The notes under the pieces: model-generated
Databases searched by the model: none
Told to the model about the DNA's origin: nothing
Seen by the model: the letters and a program-made list of their open reading frames with translations, nothing else
Position numbers and translations under genes: made by a program
Assembly: GCF_014192225.1 (NCBI RefSeq)
Contig: NZ_JACHXS010000007.1
Coordinates: forward strand, 186,001 to 250,000
DNA length: 64,000 nt
Direction of reading: 5' to 3'
Source of the DNA: Pseudoduganella umbonata
GTDB taxonomy: Bacteria > Pseudomonadota > Gammaproteobacteria > Burkholderiales > Burkholderiaceae_D
In this document: positions 7,370 through 15,570 of the stretch, piece after piece
How the letters are laid out: each line of letters opens with the position of its first letter
Numbering within the stretch: position 1 is the first letter of the stretch

Positions 7370-8701
7370 TCAGGCAAGCGCCTGGCGCTTCCTGCCCAGC
7401 GTGGCCGCAATGATCGCGATGGCGGCAAGGGTTGCCGGAATCGCCAGGATCGAGATGACGGACGAAAAGCCCCAGCCCATCGTCAGCAGCATGCCGCCGA
7501 GGAAGGAGCCGGAAATGCTGCCGAAGCGGCCGATGCCCAGCATCCAGCTGACGCCGGTGGCGCGCACAGCCGTTGGGTAGCAGGACGGTGCGAACGCATT
7601 CATGCCGGTCTGGGCGCCGCTCATGCAGAAGCCGGCCAGCAGCACGAACACGGCGAACAGCGACGATTCCACGCTCGACGATGCCAGCATCAGGATGAAG
7701 GCGGCGCCGCCGATATAGGCGGTGGCGATCACCTTGTTCGGCACCCAGCGGTCCATGAAGTAGCCGACGAACAGCGCACCCACGGTGCCGCCCAGCTGGA
7801 ATAGCGCGGTGATGTTGGCGGCGCGCTCGATCGGCAGGCCGGCATCCTTGATCAGGGTCGGCAGCCAGCCGCTCAGCAGGTAGATCACCAGCAGGCCCAT
7901 GAAGTAAGTGGCCCACAGCGACAGCGTGGTTTTCCTGAATTGCGGCGACAGCAGCGCTTTCGCCGGCGCACCGGATTTCACGGTCTGCTCGCTGTTCGTG
8001 TAGGCGTCCGCCTGCGGGATGTCGCCGCCGCAGACGCGGCGCAGCGTGCGCGAGATACGTTCGGCCGGGAACTTCCTGGTCACGAGGAACTGCGTCGATT
8101 CCGGCACCAGCCACAGGTAGAACGGCAGGCAGGCCAGCGGAATCGCGCCGCCCACCATCAATACGGTACGCCAGCCGTAGTCGGGCAGGATCGCGGCGGC
8201 GCCGAAGCCCACCAGCGCGGAACCCAGGTTGAAGCCGGTGAACATCACCGCCAGCAGCGTGCTGCGCGATTTCTCGGGCAGGTATTCGGACAGCAGCGTG
8301 GTTGTCGTCGGCATCGCCGCCCCCAGGCCCAGGCCGGTAAGGAAACGCAGGACCGATAAGGTAATCACATCGGTGGCGAAGCCGCACAGCAGGCTGAACA
8401 GGCCGAAGCAGAAAATCGCCGACATCAGCAGTTTCTTGCGGCCGTAGCGGTCCGACAGCGGGCCGACCAGCAGCGCGCCGATGGCCAGGCCGATCGGCGC
8501 GGCGCTCATCACCACGCCGAAGGCCGCTTTCGAGATGCCCCATTCCCTGGTGATGGCGGGCGCCAGGAAGCCCATGATGGCCACGTCCATGCCGTCGGTT
8601 GCCACGATGAGGAAGCACAGCACCAGCAGCAGCCACTGGTAGCCGCTCATGGGGCGGCCGTTGATGGTTGCCCGAACGTCGAGCGATTGTACGGTATTCA
8701 T
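7370..8701 (-). CDS. galT: MFS aromatic acid:H+ symporter (AAHS family), probable gallate transporter
   Basis: A 443-residue, 12-TM major facilitator. After TM1 comes DGMDVAIMGFLAPAI, the substrate-binding DxxD-like motif of the AAHS group. The loop 2-3 signature is GPLSDRYGRKK and the loop 8-9 counterpart GYFMDRWVPNK. The ATG at 8701 is chosen because GGAG sits seven bases upstream on the reverse strand and because the N-terminus then starts just before TM1. It lies 51 bases ahead of galA in the same direction, as in the galTAP order known from P. putida. It would import gallate or a related aromatic acid across the inner membrane. Substrate specificity is inferred from context. Confidence 0.88.
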   Translation of the reverse strand: MNTVQSLDVRATINGRPMSGYQWLLLVLCFLIVATDGMDVAIMGFLAPAITREWGISKAAFGVVMSAAPIGLAIGALLVGPLSDRYGRKKLLMSAIFCFGLFSLLCGFATDVITLSVLRFLTGLGLGAAMPTTTTLLSEYLPEKSRSTLLAVMFTGFNLGSALVGFGAAAILPDYGWRTVLMVGGAIPLACLPFYLWLVPESTQFLVTRKFPAERISRTLRRVCGGDIPQADAYTNSEQTVKSGAPAKALLSPQFRKTTLSLWATYFMGLLVIYLLSGWLPTLIKDAGLPIERAANITALFQLGGTVGALFVGYFMDRWVPNKVIATAYIGGAAFILMLASSSVESSLFAVFVLLAGFCMSGAQTGMNAFAPSCYPTAVRATGVSWMLGIGRFGSISGSFLGGMLLTMGWGFSSVISILAIPATLAAIAIIAATLGRKRQALA

Positions 8702-9035
8702 TAAGTCTCCAATTGGTAAACACCTGTTCTGGTCGGGCAGCGCGTGTGGCGGCGCGGACCTGCCCGGTAATGCCATCCGTGAATACCAGGCATCACCGCA
8801 GGACAAGTGTACGTTTTGGCGTTGGCGGAAGTATTGCCATTACCTGCCGCAGCGTTGCAATCTGCTTATCGGCTACGGAAGGAGGTAAAGAAATGTAAAG
8901 CGCCTGTCCGGTCTCGGAACATTGCAAAAAAACCGGTGACAGACACCGGTTTCGAAGAAACATTGCAAAAAAACCGGTGACAGACACCGGTCTTGAAGAA
9001 ATGTTTCCGGAAACGGGAGCCTGTTACCGGTTTCG
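8702..9035. other. galT-galR spacer (334 b): galT leader and REP-like cluster
   Basis: The galT-proximal half (8702-8880) should hold the galT promoter and operator. ATTGC at 8833-8837 and GCAAT near 8857-8861 form a loose dyad that could be a LysR-type site. At 8879-8898 an AAGGAGGT ribosome site precedes ATG-TAA on the + strand. The galR-proximal part is filled by REP-like repeats (8920-9034). Confidence 0.5.
8920..9034. repeat. REP-like family A, two tandem copies plus a diverged half element
   Basis: Copies at 8920-8959 and 8960-8999 share a 40-base period (ACATTGC, A7, then the ACCGGTG-ACAGA-CACCGGT palindrome). A third, diverged element follows at 9001-9034 (GGAAACGGGAGCCTGTTACCGG). 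The block ends within two bases of the galR stop and could terminate leftward galR transcripts before they enter galT. Confidence 0.85.
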
Positions 9036-10298
9036 TCAGCGCCAGCGCGCGGCGCAGGTGTCGATCTCGCCCAGCAGCGCGTTGGCGCCGGGCGACAAGT
9101 GGGCGCCGCGCCGGGTGATCAGGCCGATGCGGCGCTCCAGGCCGGCCATGTCGTAGGGCAGTACCGCCAGCTGGTCGGTGGCGATCTCATGATGCAGCTG
9201 GTGCGCCGAGAGTACCGTCAGCATGTCGCTTTCCACCAGCAGGCCGCGCAGCAGCGCCAGGTCGCCGGTTTCGACCGCCGGCAGCGGCGGCGCCACCCCG
9301 CGGCTGCGGAAAAACGCTTCCAGCGATTCGCGCAGCGGCGTGCCGGCACGCGACAGCACCCATGGATAGCCGGCCAGGTCGGCATCGGTCACGCGGCGCC
9401 CGTTGCCCGGCGCAGCGAGCGGATGGCCACGCCGCGCCACCAGCGCCACGCGGTCTTCGATCAGTACGCGGTCTTCGAACGCGTCGCCGCCACCGGAGCG
9501 CAGCGCGCCGACGATGAAGTCGACGCGGCCCGACAGCAGCCCGGCCGTCAGTTCCTCGTACGGGCTTTCCAGCGAACGGATGCGCAGGCGCGGATGCTTC
9601 TGCAGCACGGCCGCGATCGCGCCCGGCAGCAGTTGCGAGCGCGCCAGCGGCAAGGCGCCCACGGTGACGACGCCTTCCACCACGCCGGCCAGCGCGGCAA
9701 TGTCTTCCGGGATGTGCCGCAGCTCGGCCAGCACCCGTTCGAACCGCTCGACCCAGCGGCGCCCCGCATCGGTCGGCACCATGCCGTGCGCGGTGCGCAG
9801 GAACAGCGGCTGGCCGAGCATGTCCTCCAGCCGCGCGATCGCCTGGCTGACCGCCGATTGCGAAGTGCCCATCGCATGCGCCACCGTGGGCATGTGGTGG
9901 ACTTCGGCCAGCAGCGCGGCGGCGTGCAGCCGGCGCTCGTTCAGCAATGCCTCGATGCCGCCGACGTTGCCGGAGAATTTCCCTCCATCGTTGCCGTCGC
10001 CCCGGGCACCCGCTTTTTCGCGTCCCTTGTCGCGCATGCGCACCGCATCGTCGCGCACGTCGCGCAATTCCGTTTCGATGCGGTCGGCGCGCAGTTTCGC
10101 CAGCTGGCCGGCCGCCGTCAGCAGCATGCCGCGGCCCTTGCGTTCGAACAGCAGCACGCCCAGGCTCGCCTCCAGCGCGGTGACGGAACGCGCCACCGCC
10201 GACGACGCGCGGAACAGCGCATCGGAAGAGCGCCGGATGCCGCCGGTGGCGGCAACGACGGAAAACGCATGCAGGTGACGCAGGCTGACGGCGGACAT
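9036..10298 (-). CDS. galR: LysR family regulator with two N-terminal HTH modules (GalR-like)
   Basis: This 420-residue protein, about 100 longer than a usual LysR regulator, has two successive LysR-type winged helices. The first, residues 5-64, reads RHLHAFSVVAATGGIRRSSD...SSAVARSVTALEASLGVLLFER. The second, about 120-180, contains MPTVAHAMGTSQSAVSQAIARLEDMLGQPLFLRT. A substrate-binding domain fills 205-420. The start at 10298 is the first ATG ahead of the first HTH. It sits between the galT-galA-porin operon and the divergent galD operon, so it most likely controls both in response to gallate or a pathway intermediate. The first helix-turn-helix is the more diverged (GIRRSSDALFRASSAVARSV). 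Confidence 0.85.
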   Translation of the reverse strand: MSAVSLRHLHAFSVVAATGGIRRSSDALFRASSAVARSVTALEASLGVLLFERKGRGMLLTAAGQLAKLRADRIETELRDVRDDAVRMRDKGREKAGARGDGNDGGKFSGNVGGIEALLNERRLHAAALLAEVHHMPTVAHAMGTSQSAVSQAIARLEDMLGQPLFLRTAHGMVPTDAGRRWVERFERVLAELRHIPEDIAALAGVVEGVVTVGALPLARSQLLPGAIAAVLQKHPRLRIRSLESPYEELTAGLLSGRVDFIVGALRSGGGDAFEDRVLIEDRVALVARRGHPLAAPGNGRRVTDADLAGYPWVLSRAGTPLRESLEAFFRSRGVAPPLPAVETGDLALLRGLLVESDMLTVLSAHQLHHEIATDQLAVLPYDMAGLERRIGLITRRGAHLSPGANALLGEIDTCAARWR

Positions 10299-10391
10299 CG
10301 AAGCTACCGGGAAGAGGGCGATAAGAGAATTAGAACAAAACGCCGGGCACAACGCAACCACGCGGCAGGCGCCGCCACGGATACTGGGCAC

Positions 10392-11528
10392 ATGACAACC
10401 CGACAGCCTTACGCCCGACCCGCCATGGAATATGCTCCCTCCGACCTGCATGCCGTACCCTGCATGCTGATGCGCGGCGGCACGTCGCGCGGCCCGTTCT
10501 TCGTCGAAGCCGACCTGCCAAGCGATCCGGCCCGGCGCGACAAGGTGCTGCTGGCCGCACTGGGCTCGCCCGACCCGCGCCAGATCGACGGCCTGGGCGG
10601 CGCGCACCCGCTGACCAGCAAGGTCGGCATCGTGCGCCGCAGTACCACGCCGGGCGTGGACCTCGATTTCCTGTTCGCCCAGCTGCAGCCCGATGGCGAC
10701 ACGGTGGACGTGACGCCGAACTGCGGCAACATGCTGGCCGCCGTGCTGCCGTTCGCGCTGGAACGGGGCCTGCTGCCCATCGGGCACGGCAGCGGCAATG
10801 GCACCACCACCGCGCGTATCCTCACGCTGAACACGGGCATGCAGTGCGACGTGACCGTGCCCACGCCGGCAGGGCGCCTGCAGTACACGGGCACGGCGCG
10901 CATTGACGGCGTGCCGGGTACCGCGGCGCCCGTCAGCATCGAGTTCCTCGACACGGCCGGTTCGGTATGCCCGGCGCTGCTGCCGACCGGCCGCGCGCTC
11001 GACCTTGTCGACGTGGCCGGCCTCGGCACCGTCGAGGCAACGCTGATCGACAACGGCATGCCGATGGTGCTGGTACGCGCCGCCGATTTCGGTATCGCCG
11101 GCGATGAAAGCGCGGCGTACCTGAACGGCCATGCGGTCCTGAAGGGCAAGCTCGAAGCGCTGCGCCTCGCTTGCGGTCCGCTGATGGGCCTGGGCGACGT
11201 GAAGGCCAGGAACTACCCGAAGATGTGCCTCGTGGCGCCTCCGGCGGCGGGCGGCACGATCGCCACGCGCTGCTTCATTCCCCATGTGTGCCACGACGCG
11301 ATCGGCGTGCTGGCCGCGGTGACCGTGGCCACCGCCTGCGTGCTGGACGGGTCGATCGCGCAAGGCATCGCCAGGGTGCCGGGCGGCCGCACGAAGGCCG
11401 TGTCGGTCGAACACCCGACGGGCGAATTCTCCGTCGAGCTGGACGTCGACGGCCAGCAGGTCACCCGCGCGGCACTGCTGCGCACCGCCCGCCCGATCAT
11501 GCGCGGCGAAGTATTGATACCGGAATAA
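10392..11528 (+). CDS. galD: 4-oxalomesaconate tautomerase (PrpF-like)
   Basis: A 378-residue protein of the PrpF/GalD fold. Family landmarks are PCMLMRGGTSRGPFF near the N-terminus, GGAHPLTSKVGIV, then DVTPNCGNMLAAVLPFALERGLL, which carries the catalytic cysteine region, and a second conserved half with LIDNGMPMVLVRAADFGI. GalD converts the keto form of 4-oxalomesaconate to the enol form used by the hydratase. The ATG at 10392 or the one at 10425 could be used; neither has a strong Shine-Dalgarno. It is the first gene of the rightward operon, 93 bases from divergent galR, so that spacer is the natural GalR target. It runs into the hydratase with a 16-base gap. Confidence 0.88.
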   Translation: MTTRQPYARPAMEYAPSDLHAVPCMLMRGGTSRGPFFVEADLPSDPARRDKVLLAALGSPDPRQIDGLGGAHPLTSKVGIVRRSTTPGVDLDFLFAQLQPDGDTVDVTPNCGNMLAAVLPFALERGLLPIGHGSGNGTTTARILTLNTGMQCDVTVPTPAGRLQYTGTARIDGVPGTAAPVSIEFLDTAGSVCPALLPTGRALDLVDVAGLGTVEATLIDNGMPMVLVRAADFGIAGDESAAYLNGHAVLKGKLEALRLACGPLMGLGDVKARNYPKMCLVAPPAAGGTIATRCFIPHVCHDAIGVLAAVTVATACVLDGSIAQGIARVPGGRTKAVSVEHPTGEFSVELDVDGQQVTRAALLRTARPIMRGEVLIPE

Positions 11529-11544
11529 CAACCAGGAATACCGA

Positions 11545-12582
11545 ATGAAAAAGCCACTGATCATCGACTGCCATGGCCACTACACGACGGCGCCGAAGGC
11601 GCTGGAGAACTGGCGCAACGAGCAGGTCGCGAACCTGAACACGCCGGAACTGGGGCCGCGCGTGTCGGACCTGCGCATCTCCGACGACGAACTGCGCGAA
11701 ACGATCGAAACCAACCAGCTGCGCCTGATGAAGGAGCGCGGCTCGGACCTGACGATCTTCTCGCCCCGCGCCAGCTTCATGGCGCACCACATCGGCGACT
11801 TCAACACCAGCGCCACCTGGGCGGCGATCTGCAACGAGCTGTGCGCGCGCGTGGCTCAACTCTTTCCGGATCACTTTGCGACAGCGGCGATGCTGCCGCA
11901 GTCGCCGGGCGTCGATCCGGTCACCTGCATTCCCGAGCTGGAAAAATGCGTGAAGGAATACGGCGCCGTGGGCCTGAATTTAAATCCGGATCCGTCGGGC
12001 GGGCACTGGACCGCGCCGCCGCTGTCCGACCGCCACTGGTACCCCATCTACGAGAAGATGGTGGAATACGACATTCCCGCGATGATCCACGTGTCGACCA
12101 GCTGCAACGCGTGCTTCCACACCACCGGCGCACACTACCTGAATGCCGACACCACGGCCTTCATGCAGTGCCTGACCAGCGACCTGTTCAAGGATTTCCC
12201 CACGCTGAAATTCCTCATCCCGCATGGCGGCGGCGCGGTGCCGTATCACTGGGGACGCTTCCGCGGCCTGGCGCAGGAAATGAAAAAGCCGCCGCTGGCC
12301 GAACACCTGCTGAACAACATCTTCTTCGACACCTGCGTCTATCACCAGCCGGGCATCGACCTGCTGACGAAGGTGATCCCGGTGAAGAACGTGCTGTTCG
12401 CTTCCGAGATGATCGGCGCCGTGCGCGGCATCGACCCGGAAACCGGCAACTACTACGACGACACGAAACGCTACATCCAGGCCGCCAATCTCAACGACGA
12501 GGAGCGCTTCGCGATCTTCGAAGGCAATGCCCGGCGCGTGTTCCCGCGCCTGGATGCGCAACTCACACAGAAAGGGCAGTAA
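11545..12582 (+). CDS. ligJ: 4-oxalomesaconate hydratase, LigJ-type amidohydrolase
   Basis: This 345-residue amidohydrolase-superfamily protein has a metal-binding HxH at residues 10-12 (IIDCHGHY). Later motifs are MIHVSTSCNACFHTTGAHYLNADTTAF, FLIPHGGGAVPYHWGRFRGLA, FFDTCVYHQPG and FASEMIGAVRG. These fit LigJ-type OMA hydratases, which form 4-carboxy-4-hydroxy-2-oxoadipate. The P. putida gallate operon uses an unrelated PIG-L-type hydratase (GalB) for this step, so the cluster is a hybrid of Pseudomonas and Sphingomonas-type components. AGGAAT precedes the ATG. Its stop TAA is followed immediately by the aldolase ATG. Confidence 0.9.
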   Translation: MKKPLIIDCHGHYTTAPKALENWRNEQVANLNTPELGPRVSDLRISDDELRETIETNQLRLMKERGSDLTIFSPRASFMAHHIGDFNTSATWAAICNELCARVAQLFPDHFATAAMLPQSPGVDPVTCIPELEKCVKEYGAVGLNLNPDPSGGHWTAPPLSDRHWYPIYEKMVEYDIPAMIHVSTSCNACFHTTGAHYLNADTTAFMQCLTSDLFKDFPTLKFLIPHGGGAVPYHWGRFRGLAQEMKKPPLAEHLLNNIFFDTCVYHQPGIDLLTKVIPVKNVLFASEMIGAVRGIDPETGNYYDDTKRYIQAANLNDEERFAIFEGNARRVFPRLDAQLTQKGQ

Positions 12583-13281
12583 ATGAGCACACCGCTGATC
12601 AACCAGCTGGGCATCGTCAGGCGCAACATCGAGCGGGCCGACCCGGCCGCCGTCGCGCAACTGGCGAAGTTCGGCAGCGCCACCGTGCACGAGGCCATGG
12701 GCCGCGTGGGCCTGATGAAACCCCATATGCGGCCGGTCTGGCAGGGCGCCGAGGCGGCCGGCACCGCCGTCACCGTGCTGCTGCACCCGGGCGACAACTG
12801 GATGATGCACGTGGTGGCCGAACAGATCCAGCCGGGCGACATCGTGGTGGCGGCGATCACGGCCGACTGCACGGACGGCTATTTCGGCGACCTGCTGGCC
12901 ACCAGCTTCCAGGCGCGCGGCGCGAAGGGGCTGGTTATCGACGCCGGCGTGCGCGACGTGAAGTTCCTGCGCGAGATGGGCTTCCCCGTGTGGAGCAAAT
13001 CCATCAGCGCCAAGGGCTGCATCAAGTCGACGCTGGGTTCCGTCAACATCCCCGTGCTGTGCGCCGGTGCGCTGGTGAACCCGGGCGACGTGATCGTGGC
13101 CGATGAAGACGGCATCGTCGTCGTGCCGGCCGCCGATGCCGCGCGCGTGGCCGCCGTGGCGCAACAGCGCGAAGACCTGGAAGGCGAAAAGCGCGCCAGG
13201 CTGGCCAGCGGCGTACTGGGGCTGGACATGTACAACATGCGCGAGCCGCTGGCTGCCGCGGGGCTCAAGTACATCGACTGA
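12583..13281 (+). CDS. galC: 4-carboxy-4-hydroxy-2-oxoadipate (CHA/HMG) aldolase, RraA-like
   Basis: A 232-residue class II pyruvate aldolase of the RraA/LigK/GalC family. Signatures are ATVHEAMGRVGLM, DIVVAAITADCTDGYFGDLLATSFQARGAKGLVIDAGVRDV and WSKSISAKG, and the GxxxD region that binds Mg2+ and pyruvate is intact. It would split CHA to pyruvate and oxaloacetate, completing gallate or protocatechuate 4,5-cleavage catabolism. Translation is coupled: its ATG abuts the hydratase stop. The last codons and the stop fall on the first base pairs of a 59-base tandem repeat, so the C-terminal end (KYID) may have been altered by repeat insertion. Confidence 0.9.
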   Translation: MSTPLINQLGIVRRNIERADPAAVAQLAKFGSATVHEAMGRVGLMKPHMRPVWQGAEAAGTAVTVLLHPGDNWMMHVVAEQIQPGDIVVAAITADCTDGYFGDLLATSFQARGAKGLVIDAGVRDVKFLREMGFPVWSKSISAKGCIKSTLGSVNIPVLCAGALVNPGDVIVADEDGIVVVPAADAARVAAVAQQREDLEGEKRARLASGVLGLDMYNMREPLAAAGLKYID

Positions 13282-13400
13282 GCCGGGCTGCCATGCGGCT
13301 GAGCCCGTGTCCCGGTGCCAGGCACGGTGACACGGACTGAGCCGGGCTGCCATGCGGCTGAGCCCGTGTCCCGGTGCCAGGCACGGTGACACGGGCTCAG
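13277..13400. repeat. REP-like family D, 59-bp tandem duplication with hairpins
   Basis: Two near-identical 59-base units (13277-13335 and 13336-13394) each contain GTGTCCCGGTGCCAGGCACGG followed by TGACACGG. In the second unit CTGAGCCCGTGTC pairs perfectly with GACACGGGCTCAG (13 bp). The first unit contains the galC stop codon. The strong stem between galC and the convergent methyltransferase is a likely two-way terminator. Related arms occur at 60352-60399. Confidence 0.85.
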
Positions 13401-13415
13401 CAATTCGGCATGGCG

Positions 13416-14015
13416 TCAGCCTGCGCCGCGCGTGGCCAGCAATTCGCCCTTGCCGACCGGGACCAGGCTGCACGTGAAGCCGTCGGCCTCGACGGTCTGT
13501 GCGAAACCGGCAATCTGGTCGGCGTGCGATACCGCGTTGTCGACCACCAGCAGGCCACGCGGGCGCAGCACGCGCCGGATTTCCGGCCACCAGCCCAGGT
13601 ATTGGGTCCGATCCGAATCCAGGAATACCATGTCGTAGGCCGCATCGCCGGCCACCCGCAGCACCTCGCCCGCATCGGCATTCAGGCTGTCGATCCGGTC
13701 GCCCAGGCCGGCACGGGCAAAGTTCTCCAGCGCCATGCGGTACTTGGTATCGTGGAGTTCGACCGTCGTCACCTTGCCGCCGTCGGCCGCCGCCGCATCG
13801 GCCAGCCACAGCGTCGAGTAGCCGTTCGACGTGCCGATCTCCAGGATGTCGCGGGCCCGCGTGGCGCGCACCAGCAAGGCGAGGAACTCACCGGTATCGC
13901 GCGTGATGTTCAGCATGCGCTGCGCGCTGGCCGGATCGCCGCGGCCGATGCCGCCGTCGTTGGCTTCACCGAATCGTTCGAGTTCTTCCAGCAGCAGGTT
14001 CAGGTCGGCATTCAT
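13416..14015 (-). CDS. SAM-dependent O-methyltransferase (catechol/CCoA-OMT type)
   Basis: A 199-residue class I methyltransferase. The SAM motif I is DILEIGTSNGYSTLWLADA near residue 55, the metal/catechol-type motif YDMVFLDSDRTQYLGWW follows, and RPRGLLVVDNAVSH closes the fold, as in the O-methyltransferase family 3 / catechol OMT group. GAGGAG lies a few bases before the ATG at 14015. It is convergent with galC and could methylate catecholic or gallate-type compounds, but that link is only positional. Alternatives are small-molecule OMTs of unknown substrate. Confidence 0.8.
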   Translation of the reverse strand: MNADLNLLLEELERFGEANDGGIGRGDPASAQRMLNITRDTGEFLALLVRATRARDILEIGTSNGYSTLWLADAAAADGGKVTTVELHDTKYRMALENFARAGLGDRIDSLNADAGEVLRVAGDAAYDMVFLDSDRTQYLGWWPEIRRVLRPRGLLVVDNAVSHADQIAGFAQTVEADGFTCSLVPVGKGELLATRGAG

Positions 14016-14099
14016 GTGGGCTCCTCGGCTATGGAGGGGTCATGCTGCCAGAACTCGGGCAGGAGTGGCCACGCGCGAACGTGACCGTTCCGGCAGCCG

Positions 14100-15269
14100 T
14101 CACTCCGGCGCCGTCAGGAACCCGTCGCCGATATCGGCCGGGTCCACGTCGGGCGCGAACACGTTGCGCCGGGCGCTGGCGGACAGCCGCGCCGCCACCA
14201 GCCGCGCATCGGGATCGCGCCCTTCGGCGCGCAGCGCTTCCCACCACAGCGCGGCGACGCCGGCCACGTGCGGGCAGGCCATGCTGGTGCCGCTCCACGT
14301 CTGCAAACCGCCACCGGGGAAGGCGCTGGTGATGTCGACGCCGGGAGCGCTGATCCGCGCCATCGTGTTGGAAAAGTTCGCCACCGTCAGCGTGGCGCCG
14401 CCGCGGCCGATCGCCGCCACCGACAGCACGTCGTCGGCGGCGGCCGGCAGCGAAGCGGCCACGCGGAACTGCGCATCCACCTCGCGCCGGCTCTCGTTGC
14501 CCGACGCGGCCACCACCAGCGGTTCCGTATCCAGCCCGCCCTGCGCGTCCATCATGGCCATCACCGCGTCGAAGATGCGCAGGTTGTCGCGATAGGCTTC
14601 CAGTGCCTGCGAGGTGGCGATATCGACCGGCACGCCGCTGTCGACGAGCTGTGTGACCATGCCTGGGAAGTCGAAGCCGAGCGACATCGAGATGATGTGC
14701 GCCTTGTTCTGCAGTGCCCAGGTCATGCCGTTGACCAGCATGTCGGTGCTGCCCGAGCCGTCGTTGCCCAGCACCTTGCCGATCAGTGCGCGCTCGATGC
14801 CGCGCGCCACGCCGATGCGCGTGGCATTGCCATCGCTGCCGACGTCGCGCCCGAAGATCGTGCCGGCGCAGTGCGTGCCGTGGCCGAAGGCATCGCCATC
14901 GCCGTCGCCGCTGAAATCCTTCTGCACCAGCTGTACGCCGCCGAAAGCGGGATGCGCGGCATCGATCCCCGTGTCGAGCACGGCCACCGTGACGCCGGCA
15001 CCGGTAAAGGGGCTGCGATCGGCACCCACGGCCGCGATGCCCCAGCTGGGTCCCGCGGCGGCCGGCTGGGCATTCAGCGGGACAATCAGGCGGGTCGGCA
15101 TCGACGGCGCCACGATCTGTACTTCGGGCTCCTCGCGCAGTTGCGCCACGTGGCGTTCGTCGACCCGCTCCACCGTGACGGTCGGCGTGGCGCCGTCGCG
15201 CAGTACGCCGGCCATGCCGCCGCGCAGCGATGGGCGAACATTGCTGCGCAACACGATATAGTTTTTCAT
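14100..15269 (-). CDS. S8 family serine peptidase (subtilase)
   Basis: This 389-residue subtilisin-like protease has a complete catalytic set: D99 in VAVLDTGID, H130 in GHGTHCAG, oxyanion N258 in ASGNES and S329 in SGTSMACPH. No signal peptide precedes the short N-terminal region (MKNYIVLRSNVRPSLRGG), which resembles a small propeptide. The protein is therefore either cytoplasmic or exported by an unusual route. A 40-residue insertion between the H and S blocks (about 199-245) is larger than in minimal subtilisins. An FNR-like dyad lies about 90 bases upstream, so oxygen-responsive control is possible. The target is unknown. Confidence 0.9.
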   Translation of the reverse strand: MKNYIVLRSNVRPSLRGGMAGVLRDGATPTVTVERVDERHVAQLREEPEVQIVAPSMPTRLIVPLNAQPAAAGPSWGIAAVGADRSPFTGAGVTVAVLDTGIDAAHPAFGGVQLVQKDFSGDGDGDAFGHGTHCAGTIFGRDVGSDGNATRIGVARGIERALIGKVLGNDGSGSTDMLVNGMTWALQNKAHIISMSLGFDFPGMVTQLVDSGVPVDIATSQALEAYRDNLRIFDAVMAMMDAQGGLDTEPLVVAASGNESRREVDAQFRVAASLPAAADDVLSVAAIGRGGATLTVANFSNTMARISAPGVDITSAFPGGGLQTWSGTSMACPHVAGVAALWWEALRAEGRDPDARLVAARLSASARRNVFAPDVDPADIGDGFLTAPE

Positions 15270-15570
15270 GTTTCCCCCTGTGCCGCCCGCGGGACGCGAG
15301 CGTTGGGGAATCAGTATAGGAATAGCGCAGACGGACTGAAGATAATTACACCGATACTTTGATGAAGATCAAAGTCACTGCTGGCCGTTGTGCATCCAGT
15401 CGCTGTTGCGACGGGAAAGAATGTGGTGCCGGTATATTTCCCGACCGCCGGCGCCGGTAGTGGCGGCTCGCGCCGCCAGGTTGTGCCCCTCTCCACAGAA
15501 GCAGGCGTATTCTGCCGCGTGAATGTGACAAGCGTTTGACCTTGGACAACTTGCCCGGTTTAATACCGTC
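15270..15570. other. Divergent spacer between subtilase and TPR-methyltransferase
   Basis: The 301-base spacer carries the FNR-like dyad at 15356-15375 and, on the reverse strand, a TATACT (15318-15313) that could be the subtilase -10. No further gene is visible. The 200 bases nearest the methyltransferase show no clear motif. Confidence 0.55.
15356..15375. promoter_or_regulatory. FNR/ANR-like box
   Basis: The core TTGAT-N4-ATCAA (15359-15372) matches the FNR consensus exactly, and the dyad extends to eight bases per arm (ACTTTGAT / ATCAAAGT). The centre is about 50 bases from the reverse-strand TATACT, so relative to the subtilase start it would sit near -60, a class I FNR position. It lies about 195 bases from the methyltransferase ATG. 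Confidence 0.6.

Noticed and set aside
9099..10391. Long rightward open frame ahead of galD
   Set aside because: It is antisense to the LysR gene and low in recognisable sequence; only the part from 10392 matches PrpF-type proteins.
10299..11564. Leftward extension of the LysR reading frame to 11564
   Set aside because: It is antisense to galD. The first methionine next to the first HTH is at 10298.
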